Positions 43,376-53,858 of a DNA stretch of 64,000 bases are shown here, one piece after another. Position 1 is the stretch's first letter, and the number at the start of each line of letters is the position of its first letter. Below the pieces are notes generated by a model that worked only from the letters and a program-made list of their open reading frames with translations, was not told the DNA's origin and ran no database searches. The position numbers and the translations under genes were made by a program. Origin of the DNA: Alphaproteobacteria bacterium (GTDB lineage Bacteria; Pseudomonadota; Alphaproteobacteria; Micropepsales; Micropepsaceae); the NCBI GenBank assembly GCA_018971835.1, contig JAGWZW010000003.1, positions 19,123 through 83,122 of the forward strand, written 5' to 3'.

Positions 43376-43565
43376 CCGATCAGCATCCTTTCCAGACGGG
43401 AGCGGTGCGTCTGTCCCGTTTTGAACCATTTTGCGCGACACGGCCCCGCTTCGACATGGCACGGATCGTGAAGCGGAAGCGCAGCCTGACAAGGCATTGT
43501 GCATATTTTCGCTCGAAGGCGGAGGCCTCGCTTTTAACCTCGCCGTAGGAGCAGGGAGTTCGATC

Positions 43566-44642
43566 ATGCTGTTGAGGCCGGTGATCTATTATATGGGCGT
43601 GCTGGCGGCGCTGGCGGCGGTTATGCCGGCCGCGCCGGCGGCAGCGGGCGGCTTCGGCCCGGCCCCGGGCAGCTACGGCGCGGGCAGCGGCTGGTCGCAC
43701 GGCCCGGCCTGCAACACCGGCGGCAGCACGCTGAACATCTACAAACCCGTGACGATCAGCAACAACGTCAACATCTACAAGCCGGTGACGATCAACAAGA
43801 ACGTCAACATCTACAAGCCCGTCACGATCGACAAATCCATCAGCATCTACAAGCCGGTGACCATCACCAAGGACATCAGCATCACCAAGAACATTGATCT
43901 GTCGAAGAACATCAACATCAGCAAGAATATCAGCATCAACAAGAGCATCGTCATCAACAAGGGCGGCAGCAGCAGCGCGGAGGCTTCGGCCATCGCCTCG
44001 GCCTTCGCGCAGGCAATGGCCAGCGCCAGCGCCTCGGTGACGGTGAACAACAATATCAGTGCTGCGGCGGGGGCTGGCGCGAGCGCGGGTGCCGCCGTCT
44101 ATAACAGCAACAGCTATCAGGACGTGAAGATCGTCAACCGCGGCGGCGCGATCGGCGCGGTCCATGCCGAGCAGCACTGCACCATGCAGGAAGCCAGCGT
44201 GGTCAAGGCGATCCACGCGGTCTGCGTCGCGGCCAATGGCGAGGAGTTCCCCGCCTCGCACATGATCCCCGATACCTGGATCGACACCTCCTATGAAGGC
44301 GAAGTGGCGCGCTGCATCCCCGGCGCCCATCTCAAGGTCACCATCGGCGACGTGCTGCAGTCCGACCAGGGCATGGCCGGCACCTATGCGAACGGCACAG
44401 TGATCGCCTGCGGCATGCACGAGGCCCTGCGCCACTACAAGGACGGCATGCTCAAATGCGCCCCCGCAGTGCCGGTGCCGGACTGCACCGAGCGCACCAA
44501 TCTGCGCCGCTACGGCACGGGCGATTTGTTCTTCTCGTTCCGGGCCCAGGTCTGCGTCGAGTCTGCGGCCGCGGCCCAGTCGGATCTCGACGTCTCCGGC
44601 ATGACGCTGGACGGCGGCGTGGGCGAGGACAGCACCTACTGA
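43566..44642 (+). CDS. Secreted hexapeptide-repeat protein of unknown function
   Basis: 358 aa from ATG 43566; signal peptide-like N-terminus, 13 tandem hexapeptides (NIYKPV/TISNNV...), Ala/Ser-rich spacer, C-terminal domain with 7 Cys (8 with the one before the repeats). Confidence 0.85.
   Translation: MLLRPVIYYMGVLAALAAVMPAAPAAAGGFGPAPGSYGAGSGWSHGPACNTGGSTLNIYKPVTISNNVNIYKPVTINKNVNIYKPVTIDKSISIYKPVTITKDISITKNIDLSKNINISKNISINKSIVINKGGSSSAEASAIASAFAQAMASASASVTVNNNISAAAGAGASAGAAVYNSNSYQDVKIVNRGGAIGAVHAEQHCTMQEASVVKAIHAVCVAANGEEFPASHMIPDTWIDTSYEGEVARCIPGAHLKVTIGDVLQSDQGMAGTYANGTVIACGMHEALRHYKDGMLKCAPAVPVPDCTERTNLRRYGTGDLFFSFRAQVCVESAAAAQSDLDVSGMTLDGGVGEDSTY
43734..43967 (+). repeat. In-frame tandem repeat (four 36-nt units then five 18-nt units)
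   Basis: AACATCTACAARCCSGTSACSATC-type 36-nt units followed by AGCATCACCAAGAACATT-type 18-nt units, encoding 13 hexapeptides. Confidence 0.9.
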
Positions 44643-44971
44643 TCGCGCCAGTCGAACGTCAGCGGCGCTTCGCGAAAGGCGAAGCGGTCCAGGTGGCGTT
44701 CGACGGCAGCCTTGAGCGAGTCGCGCTGCGCGGCGACGGCCGCTTCGAGCGCGCATTCCAGATGCGCCGGCTCGGCTTTCAGGCACAGGCGCGCGTCGCC
44801 GGGCCAATCGGCACCGCGCGCATCCTTCGGAAAGATCACCGTGCCCGCTTCGGGCGTGAAGGCCACCTTCAGGCTGTGGCCCCAATGTTTGCAGAGTTGC
44901 TGCAGGTAGCGGCTGCCATGCGCCGTCGGCACATGGGCGATGCTGGTGGCGCCAGTCCGGCTCGCCGTCAT
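44636..44971 (-). CDS. DUF2218 domain-containing protein
   Basis: 111 aa; GSRYLQQLCKHWGHSLKVAFTPEAGTVIF...AHLECALEAAVAAQRDSLKAAVERHLDRFAF. Confidence 0.88.
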   Translation of the reverse strand: MTASRTGATSIAHVPTAHGSRYLQQLCKHWGHSLKVAFTPEAGTVIFPKDARGADWPGDARLCLKAEPAHLECALEAAVAAQRDSLKAAVERHLDRFAFREAPLTFDWRDQ

Positions 44972-45579
44972 GGCAGGCGCTCGATCTGCTGCGCCGCGCT
45001 GTCGAGCAGTGTTGCGATCTCGTGGAGCTTGTCCTTGCTCACGTTTTCGCGGTCGAGCGCCGCGCGCAGCACCGCGCGGAGATTTTCCATCGCGCGGCGG
45101 ACGGGCGCCGCCTCGAGCCGCTCGCTCTGTTCGGCCAGGGCGCCGAGCCGCGTGAACAAATGCTCGACCGCACCGGCCTGGGCGGCAAGCTCGGCTTGCC
45201 CCGCTGCGGTGATGGCGAAAGCCTTGCGCGGCCCCTCTGCCTGCGACGGTGCAATCAGGCCCTGGTCTTCCAGCAAGGACAGCGCCGGATAGACGACGCC
45301 GGGGCTGGGGCTGTAGACGCCGCCGGTCAGGTCCGCGACTGCCTGAATCAGGTCATAGCCGTGGCGCGGCTGGTCGGCGATGAGCTTGAGCAGAATCAGC
45401 CGCAGGTGGCCCGCGTCGAGCATCCGCCGGCGGCCATGCCGGTGCCCCCGGCCCATCGCCGGCCACTCATGCCCCGCCTCGCCAAAGAGGCCGCCGGAAG
45501 GACCGCGGCCGCGGTGAAACCGCTCCCCGCCCCGGAAGCAGCCCGCCGGGCCCGTTTCGCCTTGAAATCGTTGTCTCAT
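44968..45579 (-). CDS. PadR family transcriptional regulator with His/Gly-rich N-terminus (YqjI/NfeR-like)
   Basis: LDAGHLRLILLKLIADQPRHGYDLIQAVADLTGGVYSPSPGVVYPALSLLEDQGLI; N-terminus includes MGRGHRHGRRR. Start at 45579 or 45591. Confidence 0.88.
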   Translation of the reverse strand: MRQRFQGETGPAGCFRGGERFHRGRGPSGGLFGEAGHEWPAMGRGHRHGRRRMLDAGHLRLILLKLIADQPRHGYDLIQAVADLTGGVYSPSPGVVYPALSLLEDQGLIAPSQAEGPRKAFAITAAGQAELAAQAGAVEHLFTRLGALAEQSERLEAAPVRRAMENLRAVLRAALDRENVSKDKLHEIATLLDSAAQQIERLP

Positions 45580-45604
45580 GTTACACTCCATATCTAACGT
45601 GATA

Positions 45605-45634
45605 TGATAAGATATATCTTAAACTATCTTATTA
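45605..45634. promoter_or_regulatory. Palindromic candidate operator upstream of the PadR gene
   Basis: Perfect 14-bp palindrome TAAGATATATCTTA (45608-45621); overlapping inverted repeat TGATAAGATA / TATCTTATTA (45605-45614 / 45625-45634, one mismatch). Confidence 0.6.
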
Positions 45635-45716
45635 GCAAGAGGCCGGGTACGATTTTGTGGCCCCGCCCGCGTAAAGGCGCCGCGGCCCCAACTGCCTCCG
45701 AGGCACACCTGCAATC

Positions 45717-45744
45717 TTGCACAAGGGGGGCTCGCTGCTATTGT
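45717..45744 (+). promoter_or_regulatory. Candidate promoter upstream of sucC
   Basis: TTGCAC, 16-nt spacer, TATTGT. Confidence 0.35.
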
Positions 45745-45828
45745 GCGCCGCGCCAAAAAACTGAGGGGCTGGCCGCCGATCCGATCAAGGGCGCGCGACC
45801 GCGCCCCGCCCGCACCTAGAGGACGTCC

Positions 45829-46995
45829 ATGAACATTCACGAGTATCAGGCCAAGGCGGTTTTGCGCGGCTTTGGCGTTCCGGTGCCGAAGGGCAAGCCG
45901 GCTTTCACCGTCGAAGAAGCCGTTGCGGCTGCGAAGGAGCTTCCCGGCCCGGTCTGGGTGGTGAAGGCGCAGATCCATGCCGGCGGCCGCGGCAAGGGCG
46001 GCGGCGTCAAGGTGGTCAAGTCCATCGAAGACGTACGGAAAGAAGCCGAGCGCATGCTGGGCATGACGCTGGTGACCCACCAGACCGGCCCGGCCGGCAA
46101 GGAGGTCAAGCGTCTCTATATCGAGGACGGCTCGGCTATCGCGCGCGAACTCTACCTCTCCGCCCTGGTGGACCGCGAATCGAGCCGCATCTCCTTCATC
46201 GCCTCCACCGAAGGGGGCATGGACATCGAAGAAGTGGCGCACAAGACGCCCGAGAAGATCGAGACGTTCCAGATCGAGCCGGCCGTGGGTTACTCCGGCT
46301 ATATCGGGCGCAACATCGCCAACGCGCTGAAGCTGACGGGAGAAGCGGCCAAGCAGTGCGGCAAGCTGATCGAGAGCCTCTATGGCGCCTTCCAGGCCAA
46401 GGACATGAGCCTGCTCGAGATCAACCCGCTGGTGGTGACCAAGGACGGCAACCTCATCTGCCTCGACGCCAAGATGAACTTCGACGACAACGCGCTCTTC
46501 CGCCACAAAGACGTGGTCGAACTGCGCGATCTCGCCGAGGAAGACCCGATGGAGGTCGAGGCCTCCAAATATGATCTCTCCTATATCAAGCTCGACGGCG
46601 AGATCGGCTGCATGGTCAATGGCGCCGGCCTGGCCATGGCGACCATGGACATCATCAAGCTTTATGGCTCGGAGCCCGCGAACTTCCTCGATGTCGGCGG
46701 CGGCGCGTCCAAGGAAAAGGTGACCGCGGCCTTCAAGATCATCGTCTCCGATCCGAACGTGAAGGGCATCCTGGTCAACATCTTCGGCGGCATCATGAAA
46801 TGCGACATCATCGCCGACGGCATCGTCGCCGCCGCGAAAGAGATTTCGCTGTCGGTCCCGCTGGTGGTGCGGCTTGAAGGCACCAATGTCGAGAAGGGCA
46901 AGGAAATCCTGGCCAAGTCCGGCCTGCCCATCGTTTCGGCCGACGACCTCGCCGATGCTGCACAGAAGATCGTCAAGGAAGTGAAGGGCGCCTGA
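45829..46995 (+). CDS. sucC: Succinyl-CoA ligase (ADP-forming) subunit beta
   Basis: 388 aa; [83 protein letters not shown]. Confidence 0.98.
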   Translation: MNIHEYQAKAVLRGFGVPVPKGKPAFTVEEAVAAAKELPGPVWVVKAQIHAGGRGKGGGVKVVKSIEDVRKEAERMLGMTLVTHQTGPAGKEVKRLYIEDGSAIARELYLSALVDRESSRISFIASTEGGMDIEEVAHKTPEKIETFQIEPAVGYSGYIGRNIANALKLTGEAAKQCGKLIESLYGAFQAKDMSLLEINPLVVTKDGNLICLDAKMNFDDNALFRHKDVVELRDLAEEDPMEVEASKYDLSYIKLDGEIGCMVNGAGLAMATMDIIKLYGSEPANFLDVGGGASKEKVTAAFKIIVSDPNVKGILVNIFGGIMKCDIIADGIVAAAKEISLSVPLVVRLEGTNVEKGKEILAKSGLPIVSADDLADAAQKIVKEVKGA

Positions 46996-46998
46996 GAC

Positions 46999-47877
46999 AT
47001 GTCCATTCTCGTCAACAAAGACACCAAAGTCATCTGTCAGGGTTTCACCGGCAACCAGGGCACCTTTCATTCCGAGCAGGCCATCGCCTACGGCACCAAG
47101 ATGGTGGGCGGCACCAGCCCCGGCAAAGGCGGCACCAAACATCTCGGCCTGCCCGTGTTCGACACGGTGCGGCAGGCGCGTGAAGCCACCGGCTGCGACG
47201 CCTCCGTGATCTATGTCCCGCCGCCCTTCGCGGCCGACGCCATCCTCGAAGCCATCGATGCGGAAATCCCGCTCATCGTCTGCATCACCGAGGGCATCCC
47301 GGTGCTCGACATGGTGAAGGTGAAGCGGGCGCTCGGCGGTTCCAGTTCGCGCCTCATCGGGCCGAACTGCCCGGGCGTCATCACGCCGGGCGAGTGCAAG
47401 ATCGGCATCATGCCCGGCCACATCCATCAGCGCGGCAAGGTCGGCATCGTCTCCCGCTCCGGCACGCTCACCTATGAAGCGGTGGCGCAGACCACGGCGG
47501 TCGGCCTCGGCCAGTCCTCCTGCGTGGGCATCGGCGGCGATCCGGTGAAGGGCACCGAGCACATCGACGTGCTGGAGATGTTCCTGGCCGATCCCGAGAC
47601 GGAAAGCATCATCATGATCGGCGAGATCGGCGGCAGCGCCGAGGAAGACGCCGCCGACTTCATCAAGCACAGCAAGATGAAGAAGCCGATGGTGGGCTTC
47701 ATCGCCGGCGTCACCGCCCCGCCGGGCCGGCGCATGGGCCATGCCGGCGCCATCATCTCCGGCGGCAAGGGCGGCGCCAATTCGAAGATCGAGGCCATGC
47801 GTTCGGCCGGCATCCGCGTCTCGCCCAATCCGGCGGCGCTCGGCACCACGCTGGTGGAGCTGCTGAGCGGAAAATAA
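46999..47877 (+). CDS. sucD: Succinyl-CoA ligase (ADP-forming) subunit alpha
   Basis: 292 aa; [78 protein letters not shown]. Confidence 0.98.
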   Translation: MSILVNKDTKVICQGFTGNQGTFHSEQAIAYGTKMVGGTSPGKGGTKHLGLPVFDTVRQAREATGCDASVIYVPPPFAADAILEAIDAEIPLIVCITEGIPVLDMVKVKRALGGSSSRLIGPNCPGVITPGECKIGIMPGHIHQRGKVGIVSRSGTLTYEAVAQTTAVGLGQSSCVGIGGDPVKGTEHIDVLEMFLADPETESIIMIGEIGGSAEEDAADFIKHSKMKKPMVGFIAGVTAPPGRRMGHAGAIISGGKGGANSKIEAMRSAGIRVSPNPAALGTTLVELLSGK

Positions 47878-47902
47878 CCGCCGCCAAAAACCCTACAAAG
47901 CC

Positions 47903-47934
47903 AACGGCCGCTCCTGACGGGGCGGCCGTTTTTT
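47903..47934 (+). terminator. Intrinsic terminator downstream of sucD
   Basis: AACGGCCGCTCC-TGAC-GGGGCGGCCGTT followed by TTTT; 12-bp stem with one G-U wobble. Confidence 0.88.
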
Positions 47935-48123
47935 GTGCAGGCCGCCTTTGCCGGCAGCAGCGCCGCGCCCTACGGCAAATTAACCGAAAGTCCAATGGAA
48001 TTGTCGTCGGAAACACGTGCAATCGCCAAAGAGATGCGCTAAACGCGGGCCCTCCTTCGGGGACGCTCGCGCCAAGCGCCTCCCACGACCGGACCGGGGT
48101 GACCCAAAAAGCCACCCCCACAG

Positions 48124-51066
48124 ATGGAAATGACGAGCGAACCCAACCTATCCCCCTTGAGCGGGACCGCCTCCAACGCGGTCCTGGACGCCACCTCGTT
48201 CCTGTTCGGCAGCAATGCCGCCTTCATCGAGGCCCTCTATCGCCAGTATCTGGAAAACCCGGATGCCGTGGAGCCGAGCTGGAAAAGCTTCTTCGCCAGC
48301 CTGGGCGAGCAGGAGCTGCAGGCCGCCCAGCTTGGCCGCGGGCCAGCCTGGCGGCGCGACGCCAAACTTGCCCTGGAGAACGGCGAGCTGGTGGGCGCGC
48401 TGACTGGCCAGGTGCCGCCGCGCGCCGGTGGCAAGGCCAGCGAGCAGGATTTGCGCGCCGCCGCGCAGGATTCGATCCGCGCCATCCAGCTGGTGCGCGC
48501 CTATCGCGTGATCGGGCACTTCAACGCCAATCTCGATCCGCTGGGCCTGGCGGAGAAGCATCCCCAGCCGCAGCTCGAAGCTGGGTTCTACGGCTTCCAC
48601 GACACCGATCTCGACAAGCCGATCTACATGGACGGCGTGCTGGGCCTGGCCGATGCCACGCCGCGCCAGATCGTGGACATCCTGAAGCGCACCTATTGCG
48701 GGCGCATCGGCTACGAGTTCATGCACATCAACGATCCGGAGCAGAAGGACTGGCTGCAGCGCCGCATCGAAGGCCCGGACAAGGAGATCCACTTCACCCC
48801 CGAGGGCAAGAAGGCGATCCTCAACAAGCTGATCGAGGCCGAAGGTTTCGAGAAGTTCAGCGGCCTGCGCTTCCTCGGCACCAAGCGCTTCGGCATCGAC
48901 GGCGGCGAAGCCATGATCCCGGCGCTGGAACAGATCATCAAGCGCGGCGGCCAGCTCGGCGTGCAGGAGATCGTTATCGGCATGCCGCATCGCGGCCGGC
49001 TCAACGTGCTCGGCAACGTGATGAGCAAGCCCTACCGGCAGATTTTCCACGAATTTCAGGGCGGCAGCTCCACGCCCAGCGACGTGGAAGGCTCGGGCGA
49101 TGTGAAGTACCACCTCGGCGCCTCGTCGGACCGCGAGTTCGACCAGAACAAGGTCCACCTGTCGCTGACCGCCAATCCTTCGCATCTCGAAGCTGTCGAT
49201 CCGGTGGTGCTGGGCAAGTCGCGCGCCAAACAGCAGCAGCTTGCCGACACCATCACCCGCGCCAGCGTGCTGCCGCTGCTCATGCACGGTGACGCGGCCT
49301 TTGCCGGCCAGGGCGTCGTCTCCGAATGCTTCGCCATGAGCGGCACCAAGGGCTTCCGCACCGGCGGCACCATCCACTTCATCGTCAACAACCAGATCGG
49401 CTTCACTACTGCGCCGATCTATTCGCGCTCATCGCCCTATCCCTCCGACGTGGCGCTGATGGTGCAGGCGCCGATCTTCCATGTGAACGGCGACGATCCC
49501 GAAGCGGTGGTGCATTGCGCGCGCATCGCCACCGAGTTCCGCCAGCTGTTCCACAAGGACGTCGTGATCGACATGTTCTGCTACCGCCGCTTCGGCCACA
49601 ACGAAGCGGACGAGCCGTCGTTCACGCAGCCTCTGATGTACCGCGCCATCAAGGACCATCCCACCACGCTCGAACTCTATGCCGCCAAGCTGGTGGCCGA
49701 AGGCACCATCACCGAAGACGACGTCAAGCAGATGGTCGCCGATTTCAACCGGCGGCTGGACGAGGAATACGAAGCCTCCAAATCCCACCGCCCCAACCGC
49801 GCCGACTGGCTGGACGGCCGCTGGAAGGATTTCTCCAAGGCGCCGGAAGGCGACCGCCGCGGCCAGACCGCCGCGCCCGACGATCTGCTGAAGAAGGTCG
49901 GCCGCGCGCTGTCGACGGTGCCCGCCAGCTTCCATGCGCACAAGACCATCACGCGCCAGCTCGAAGCCAAGGCGAAGATGCTCGAAACCGGCGAAGGGCT
50001 CGACTGGGCCACCGCCGAAGCCCTCGCCTTCGGCACGCTGCTGGAAGAGGGTTATCCGGTGCGCCTCTGCGGCCAGGATTCCGGCCGCGGCACCTTCAGC
50101 CAGCGCCACGCCATGCTCGTCGATCAGCAAAACGCCGAGCGCTATTTCCCGCTGCAGCATATCAGCGAGCGCCAGGCCGAGTTCGAGGTGGTGGACTCGC
50201 TGCTCTCCGAAGAGGCGGTGGTGGGCTTCGAATACGGCTACAGCCTGGCCGAACCCAAGGCGCTGGTGCTGTGGGAAGCACAGTTTGGCGATTTCGCCAA
50301 CGGCGCGCAGGTGATGATCGACCAGTTCATCACCTCCGGCGAGATGAAATGGCTGCGCATGTCCGGCCTCACGCTGCTGCTGCCGCATGGCTATGAAGGC
50401 CAGGGGCCGGAGCATTCCTCCGCCCGGCTGGAGCGCTATCTCCAGCTCTGCGCGCAGGACAACATCCAGGTCGCCGTGCCCACGACGCCGGCCAACTATT
50501 TCCACATCCTGCGCCGGCAGATGCACCGCCCCTTCCGCAAGCCGCTGGTGCTGATGACACCGAAGTCGCTCTTGCGCCACAAGCGCTGCGTCTCGTTCCT
50601 TTCGGACCTGGGACCCGGCTCGTCGTTCCACCGCGTGTTCCTGGATCAGGCCGAAGTGGTGCCCGGCGCCACGACCATCAAGCTGGTGCCGGACGAGGAC
50701 ATCCGCCGCGTCGTGCTCTGCACCGGCAAGGTCTATTTCGACCTGATGGAAGCGCGCGAGGAAAAGGGCGAGAACCGCGTGCAGATGCTGCGGCTGGAAC
50801 AGCTCTATCCCTACCCGGAAGCGGCGCTGGCGCGCGAGCTGGCGCGCTTCCCCAAGGCCGAGATCGTCTGGTGCCAGGAAGAGCCGAAGAACCAGGGCGC
50901 CTGGAGCTTCATCGCCCCCTATCTCGAAAAGACCATGACGGGCATCGGCCGGCCCATGCGCCCGCACTATGCCGGCCGCCCGGAATACGCTTCCACCGCC
51001 GCCGGCCTGATGAGCCAGCACAACGCCGAGCTGCATGCCTTCCTGAACGCCGCGCTCACCATCTGA
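48124..51066 (+). CDS. sucA: 2-oxoglutarate dehydrogenase E1 component
   Basis: 980 aa; [63 protein letters not shown]. Confidence 0.98.
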   Translation: MEMTSEPNLSPLSGTASNAVLDATSFLFGSNAAFIEALYRQYLENPDAVEPSWKSFFASLGEQELQAAQLGRGPAWRRDAKLALENGELVGALTGQVPPRAGGKASEQDLRAAAQDSIRAIQLVRAYRVIGHFNANLDPLGLAEKHPQPQLEAGFYGFHDTDLDKPIYMDGVLGLADATPRQIVDILKRTYCGRIGYEFMHINDPEQKDWLQRRIEGPDKEIHFTPEGKKAILNKLIEAEGFEKFSGLRFLGTKRFGIDGGEAMIPALEQIIKRGGQLGVQEIVIGMPHRGRLNVLGNVMSKPYRQIFHEFQGGSSTPSDVEGSGDVKYHLGASSDREFDQNKVHLSLTANPSHLEAVDPVVLGKSRAKQQQLADTITRASVLPLLMHGDAAFAGQGVVSECFAMSGTKGFRTGGTIHFIVNNQIGFTTAPIYSRSSPYPSDVALMVQAPIFHVNGDDPEAVVHCARIATEFRQLFHKDVVIDMFCYRRFGHNEADEPSFTQPLMYRAIKDHPTTLELYAAKLVAEGTITEDDVKQMVADFNRRLDEEYEASKSHRPNRADWLDGRWKDFSKAPEGDRRGQTAAPDDLLKKVGRALSTVPASFHAHKTITRQLEAKAKMLETGEGLDWATAEALAFGTLLEEGYPVRLCGQDSGRGTFSQRHAMLVDQQNAERYFPLQHISERQAEFEVVDSLLSEEAVVGFEYGYSLAEPKALVLWEAQFGDFANGAQVMIDQFITSGEMKWLRMSGLTLLLPHGYEGQGPEHSSARLERYLQLCAQDNIQVAVPTTPANYFHILRRQMHRPFRKPLVLMTPKSLLRHKRCVSFLSDLGPGSSFHRVFLDQAEVVPGATTIKLVPDEDIRRVVLCTGKVYFDLMEAREEKGENRVQMLRLEQLYPYPEAALARELARFPKAEIVWCQEEPKNQGAWSFIAPYLEKTMTGIGRPMRPHYAGRPEYASTAAGLMSQHNAELHAFLNAALTI

Positions 51067-51073
51067 GGAATCC

Positions 51074-52324
51074 ATGAGCATCGAGATCAAAGTACCCGTG
51101 ATGGGCGAATCGGTGACCGAAGCCACAGTCGCGCGCTGGTTCAAGAAAGAAGGCGAGGCCGTCGCGCGCGACGAGCCCTTGTGTGAGCTGGAAACTGACA
51201 AGGTGACGGTGGAAGTGCCCGCACCCGCCGATGGCGCGCTCGAATCCATCGAGGTTCAGGAAGGCGCCACGGTTTCGGTCGGCGCGGTGCTCGGCGCCAT
51301 CGCCGAAGGCAAGGCCGGAACGGCAGCGGCGCCCAAGGCTGCAGCCGCGAAAGCCGAAGCGCCCAGACCTGCACCGGCACCGGCCGCGGCGGCACCTGCA
51401 CCGGCTGCAAAACCGGCAGCGCCAAGCTCCGCTGGCGAAGCGCAGATGCCATCGGTGCGCCGCATTGCCGAGGAAACCGGCCTCAATCCCGCTTCCGTTC
51501 CGGGCAGCGGCAAGGACGGCCGCGTGATGAAGGGCGACATGCTGGCCGCGCTCGAAGCGCGCATCGCTACGCGGCCGTCGCCCGCGCCGGTCGCCATTGC
51601 GCCGGCGGGCCCGCGCCCCAACGCGGACCGCGAAGAGCGCGTCACCATGAGCCGCCTGCGCCGCACCATCGCCGCGCGCCTCAAGGAATCGCAGAACACT
51701 GCCGCCCAGCTCACCACCTTCAACGAGGTGGACATGACGCACGTCATGCGCCTGCGCGGTGAATACAAGGACAGCTTCGAGAAGAAACATGGCGTGCGGC
51801 TCGGCTTCATGGGCTTCTTCGTCAAGGCCTGCATCGCGGCGCTGAAGGAACTGCCCAACGTCAACGCCGAGATCGAAGGCGACGCCATCATCTACAAGAA
51901 CTATTACGACATGGGCGTCGCCGTCTCGACCGAGAAGGGCCTGGTGGTGCCGGTGGTGCGCGATGCCGACAAGCTCAGCCTCGCCCGGATCGAGGCCGTC
52001 ATCTCCGATCTCGGTACCCGCGCGCGCGACGGCAAGCTGAAGCTGGAAGAGCTGCAGGGTGGCACCTTCTCCATCACCAATGGCGGGGTGTTCGGTTCGC
52101 TGATGTCGACGCCGATCCTCAATTCGCCGCAGTCCGGCATCCTGGGCATGCACAAGATCCAGCCGCGGCCCGTGGCGATCGAGGGCAAGGTCGAAATCCG
52201 CCCGATGATGTATCTGGCGCTCAGCTACGATCACCGCCTGGTGGATGGACGCGAAGCCGTCACCTTCCTGGTGCGCGTGAAGGAAAACCTCGAAGACCCG
52301 CAGCGCTTGCTTTTGGATATCTGA
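51074..52324 (+). CDS. sucB: 2-oxoglutarate dehydrogenase complex dihydrolipoyllysine-residue succinyltransferase (E2)
   Basis: 416 aa; lipoyl motif [17 protein letters not shown], Ala/Pro linker, E3-binding [29 protein letters not shown], catalytic [13 protein letters not shown]. Confidence 0.98.
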   Translation: MSIEIKVPVMGESVTEATVARWFKKEGEAVARDEPLCELETDKVTVEVPAPADGALESIEVQEGATVSVGAVLGAIAEGKAGTAAAPKAAAAKAEAPRPAPAPAAAAPAPAAKPAAPSSAGEAQMPSVRRIAEETGLNPASVPGSGKDGRVMKGDMLAALEARIATRPSPAPVAIAPAGPRPNADREERVTMSRLRRTIAARLKESQNTAAQLTTFNEVDMTHVMRLRGEYKDSFEKKHGVRLGFMGFFVKACIAALKELPNVNAEIEGDAIIYKNYYDMGVAVSTEKGLVVPVVRDADKLSLARIEAVISDLGTRARDGKLKLEELQGGTFSITNGGVFGSLMSTPILNSPQSGILGMHKIQPRPVAIEGKVEIRPMMYLALSYDHRLVDGREAVTFLVRVKENLEDPQRLLLDI

Positions 52325-52326
52325 TC

Positions 52327-53730
52327 ATGACCGATACTTTCGACATCGTCGTCATCGGCGGCGGGCCCGGCGGTTACAACGCCGCGATCCGCGCCGGCCA
52401 GCTCGGCCTCAAGAGCGCCTGCATCGACAAGCGTGGGCTGTTCGGCGGCACCTGCCTGAACGTGGGCTGCATTCCCTCCAAGGCGCTGCTGCACACGTCT
52501 CACCTCTACGAAGAGGCGCTGACGCATCTGCCCAAGCTGGGCATCAAGACGCAGGTCGAACTCGATCTCGCCGCCATGATGGCGCACAAAACCAAGGTGG
52601 TGGGCGAGCTGACCAAGGGCGTCGAATTTCTGCTGAAGAAGAACAAGGCCGAAGCCATCGTCGGCGCTGGGCGCATTGCGGCGCCGGGCAAGGTGGTGGT
52701 GACGCGCGACGACGGCACCACCCGCACGCTTCAAACCAAACACATCGTCATCGCCACTGGCTCCGAGGTGGCACCGCTGCCGGGCGTGAGCATCGACGAG
52801 GAGCGCATCGTCTCCTCCACCGGCGCGCTCTCGCTCAAAACCGTCCCCAAGCGGCTGGTGGTGGTGGGCGGCGGCTATATCGGCCTGGAACTGGGCAGCG
52901 TGTGGCGCAGGCTCGGCGCCGACGTCACCGTGGTCGAGTTCCTCGACCGCATCACGCCGGGCCTCGACGGCGAAACCGGCAAGCAGTTTCAGCGCATCCT
53001 GTCGCGCCAGGGCATGAAGTTCCAGCTTTCCACCAAGGTGGTCGGCGTCGAGAAGACCGGCGAAGGCCTGCGCGCCACGCTGGAACCGGCGGCAGGCGGC
53101 ACGCAATCGACGCTCGACTGCGACGTGATGCTGGTTTCCATCGGGCGGCGGCCGTTCACCGCGGGCCTCGGCCTGGAAGACGCCGGCGTGAAGCTGGATG
53201 CGAAGGGCCGCATCGCCACCGATGCCCATTTCAAAACGAATGTCGAAGGCATCTGGGCCATCGGCGACGTGCGCGAGGGCGCCATGCTGGCGCACAAGGC
53301 CGAAGACGAAGCCGTCGCCTGCATCGAACTGATCGCCGGCAAGGCGGGCCATGTGAATTACGACGCCATTCCCGCCGTCGTTTACACCGCGCCGGAAGTG
53401 GCCGCCGTGGGCAAGACCGAGGAAGAGCTGAAGGCCGCCGGCGTGGCCTACAAGATCGGCAAGTTCCCCTTCACCGCCAATGCCCGCGCCAAGACCATCG
53501 CGGCCACCGACGGCTTCGCCAAGGTGATTGCGGATGCCAAGACCGACCGCGTGCTGGGCGTGCATATCCTGGGCGCCGAAGCGGGCAACCTGATTCAGGA
53601 AGCGGCGCTGGCCATCGAGTTCGGGGCCGCCTCCGAGGACATCGCGCGCACCAGCCATGCGCACCCGACGCTGACCGAGGCCGTGCGCCAGGCGGCGATG
53701 GGCGTCGAAGGCTGGACGATGCAGATGTGA
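52327..53730 (+). CDS. lpdA: Dihydrolipoyl dehydrogenase (E3)
   Basis: 467 aa; DIVVIGGGPGGYNAAIRAGQLGLK, GGTCLNVGCIPSKALLHTSH, VVGGGYIGLELGSVWRRLGADVTVVE, HAHPTLTEAV. Confidence 0.98.
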   Translation: MTDTFDIVVIGGGPGGYNAAIRAGQLGLKSACIDKRGLFGGTCLNVGCIPSKALLHTSHLYEEALTHLPKLGIKTQVELDLAAMMAHKTKVVGELTKGVEFLLKKNKAEAIVGAGRIAAPGKVVVTRDDGTTRTLQTKHIVIATGSEVAPLPGVSIDEERIVSSTGALSLKTVPKRLVVVGGGYIGLELGSVWRRLGADVTVVEFLDRITPGLDGETGKQFQRILSRQGMKFQLSTKVVGVEKTGEGLRATLEPAAGGTQSTLDCDVMLVSIGRRPFTAGLGLEDAGVKLDAKGRIATDAHFKTNVEGIWAIGDVREGAMLAHKAEDEAVACIELIAGKAGHVNYDAIPAVVYTAPEVAAVGKTEEELKAAGVAYKIGKFPFTANARAKTIAATDGFAKVIADAKTDRVLGVHILGAEAGNLIQEAALAIEFGAASEDIARTSHAHPTLTEAVRQAAMGVEGWTMQM

Positions 53731-53858
53731 CTTCGCGACAGCGACGTCATCACCGATGAGCGTTGCGCCAAAGCGCAATGCAAGGAAAGAGGATCGATCC
53801 CGCCATCGCCGCATAAAGGGGCTGGCGTTCGCCTTTGAGCACGCCCACACTACCGCGC

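Noticed and set aside
45619-47742. 707-aa minus-strand ORF
   Set aside because: Antisense to sucC/sucD; shadow ORF.
51300-51460. Ala/Pro-rich stretch in SucB
   Set aside because: Normal flexible linker between lipoyl and E3-binding domains of E2 proteins.
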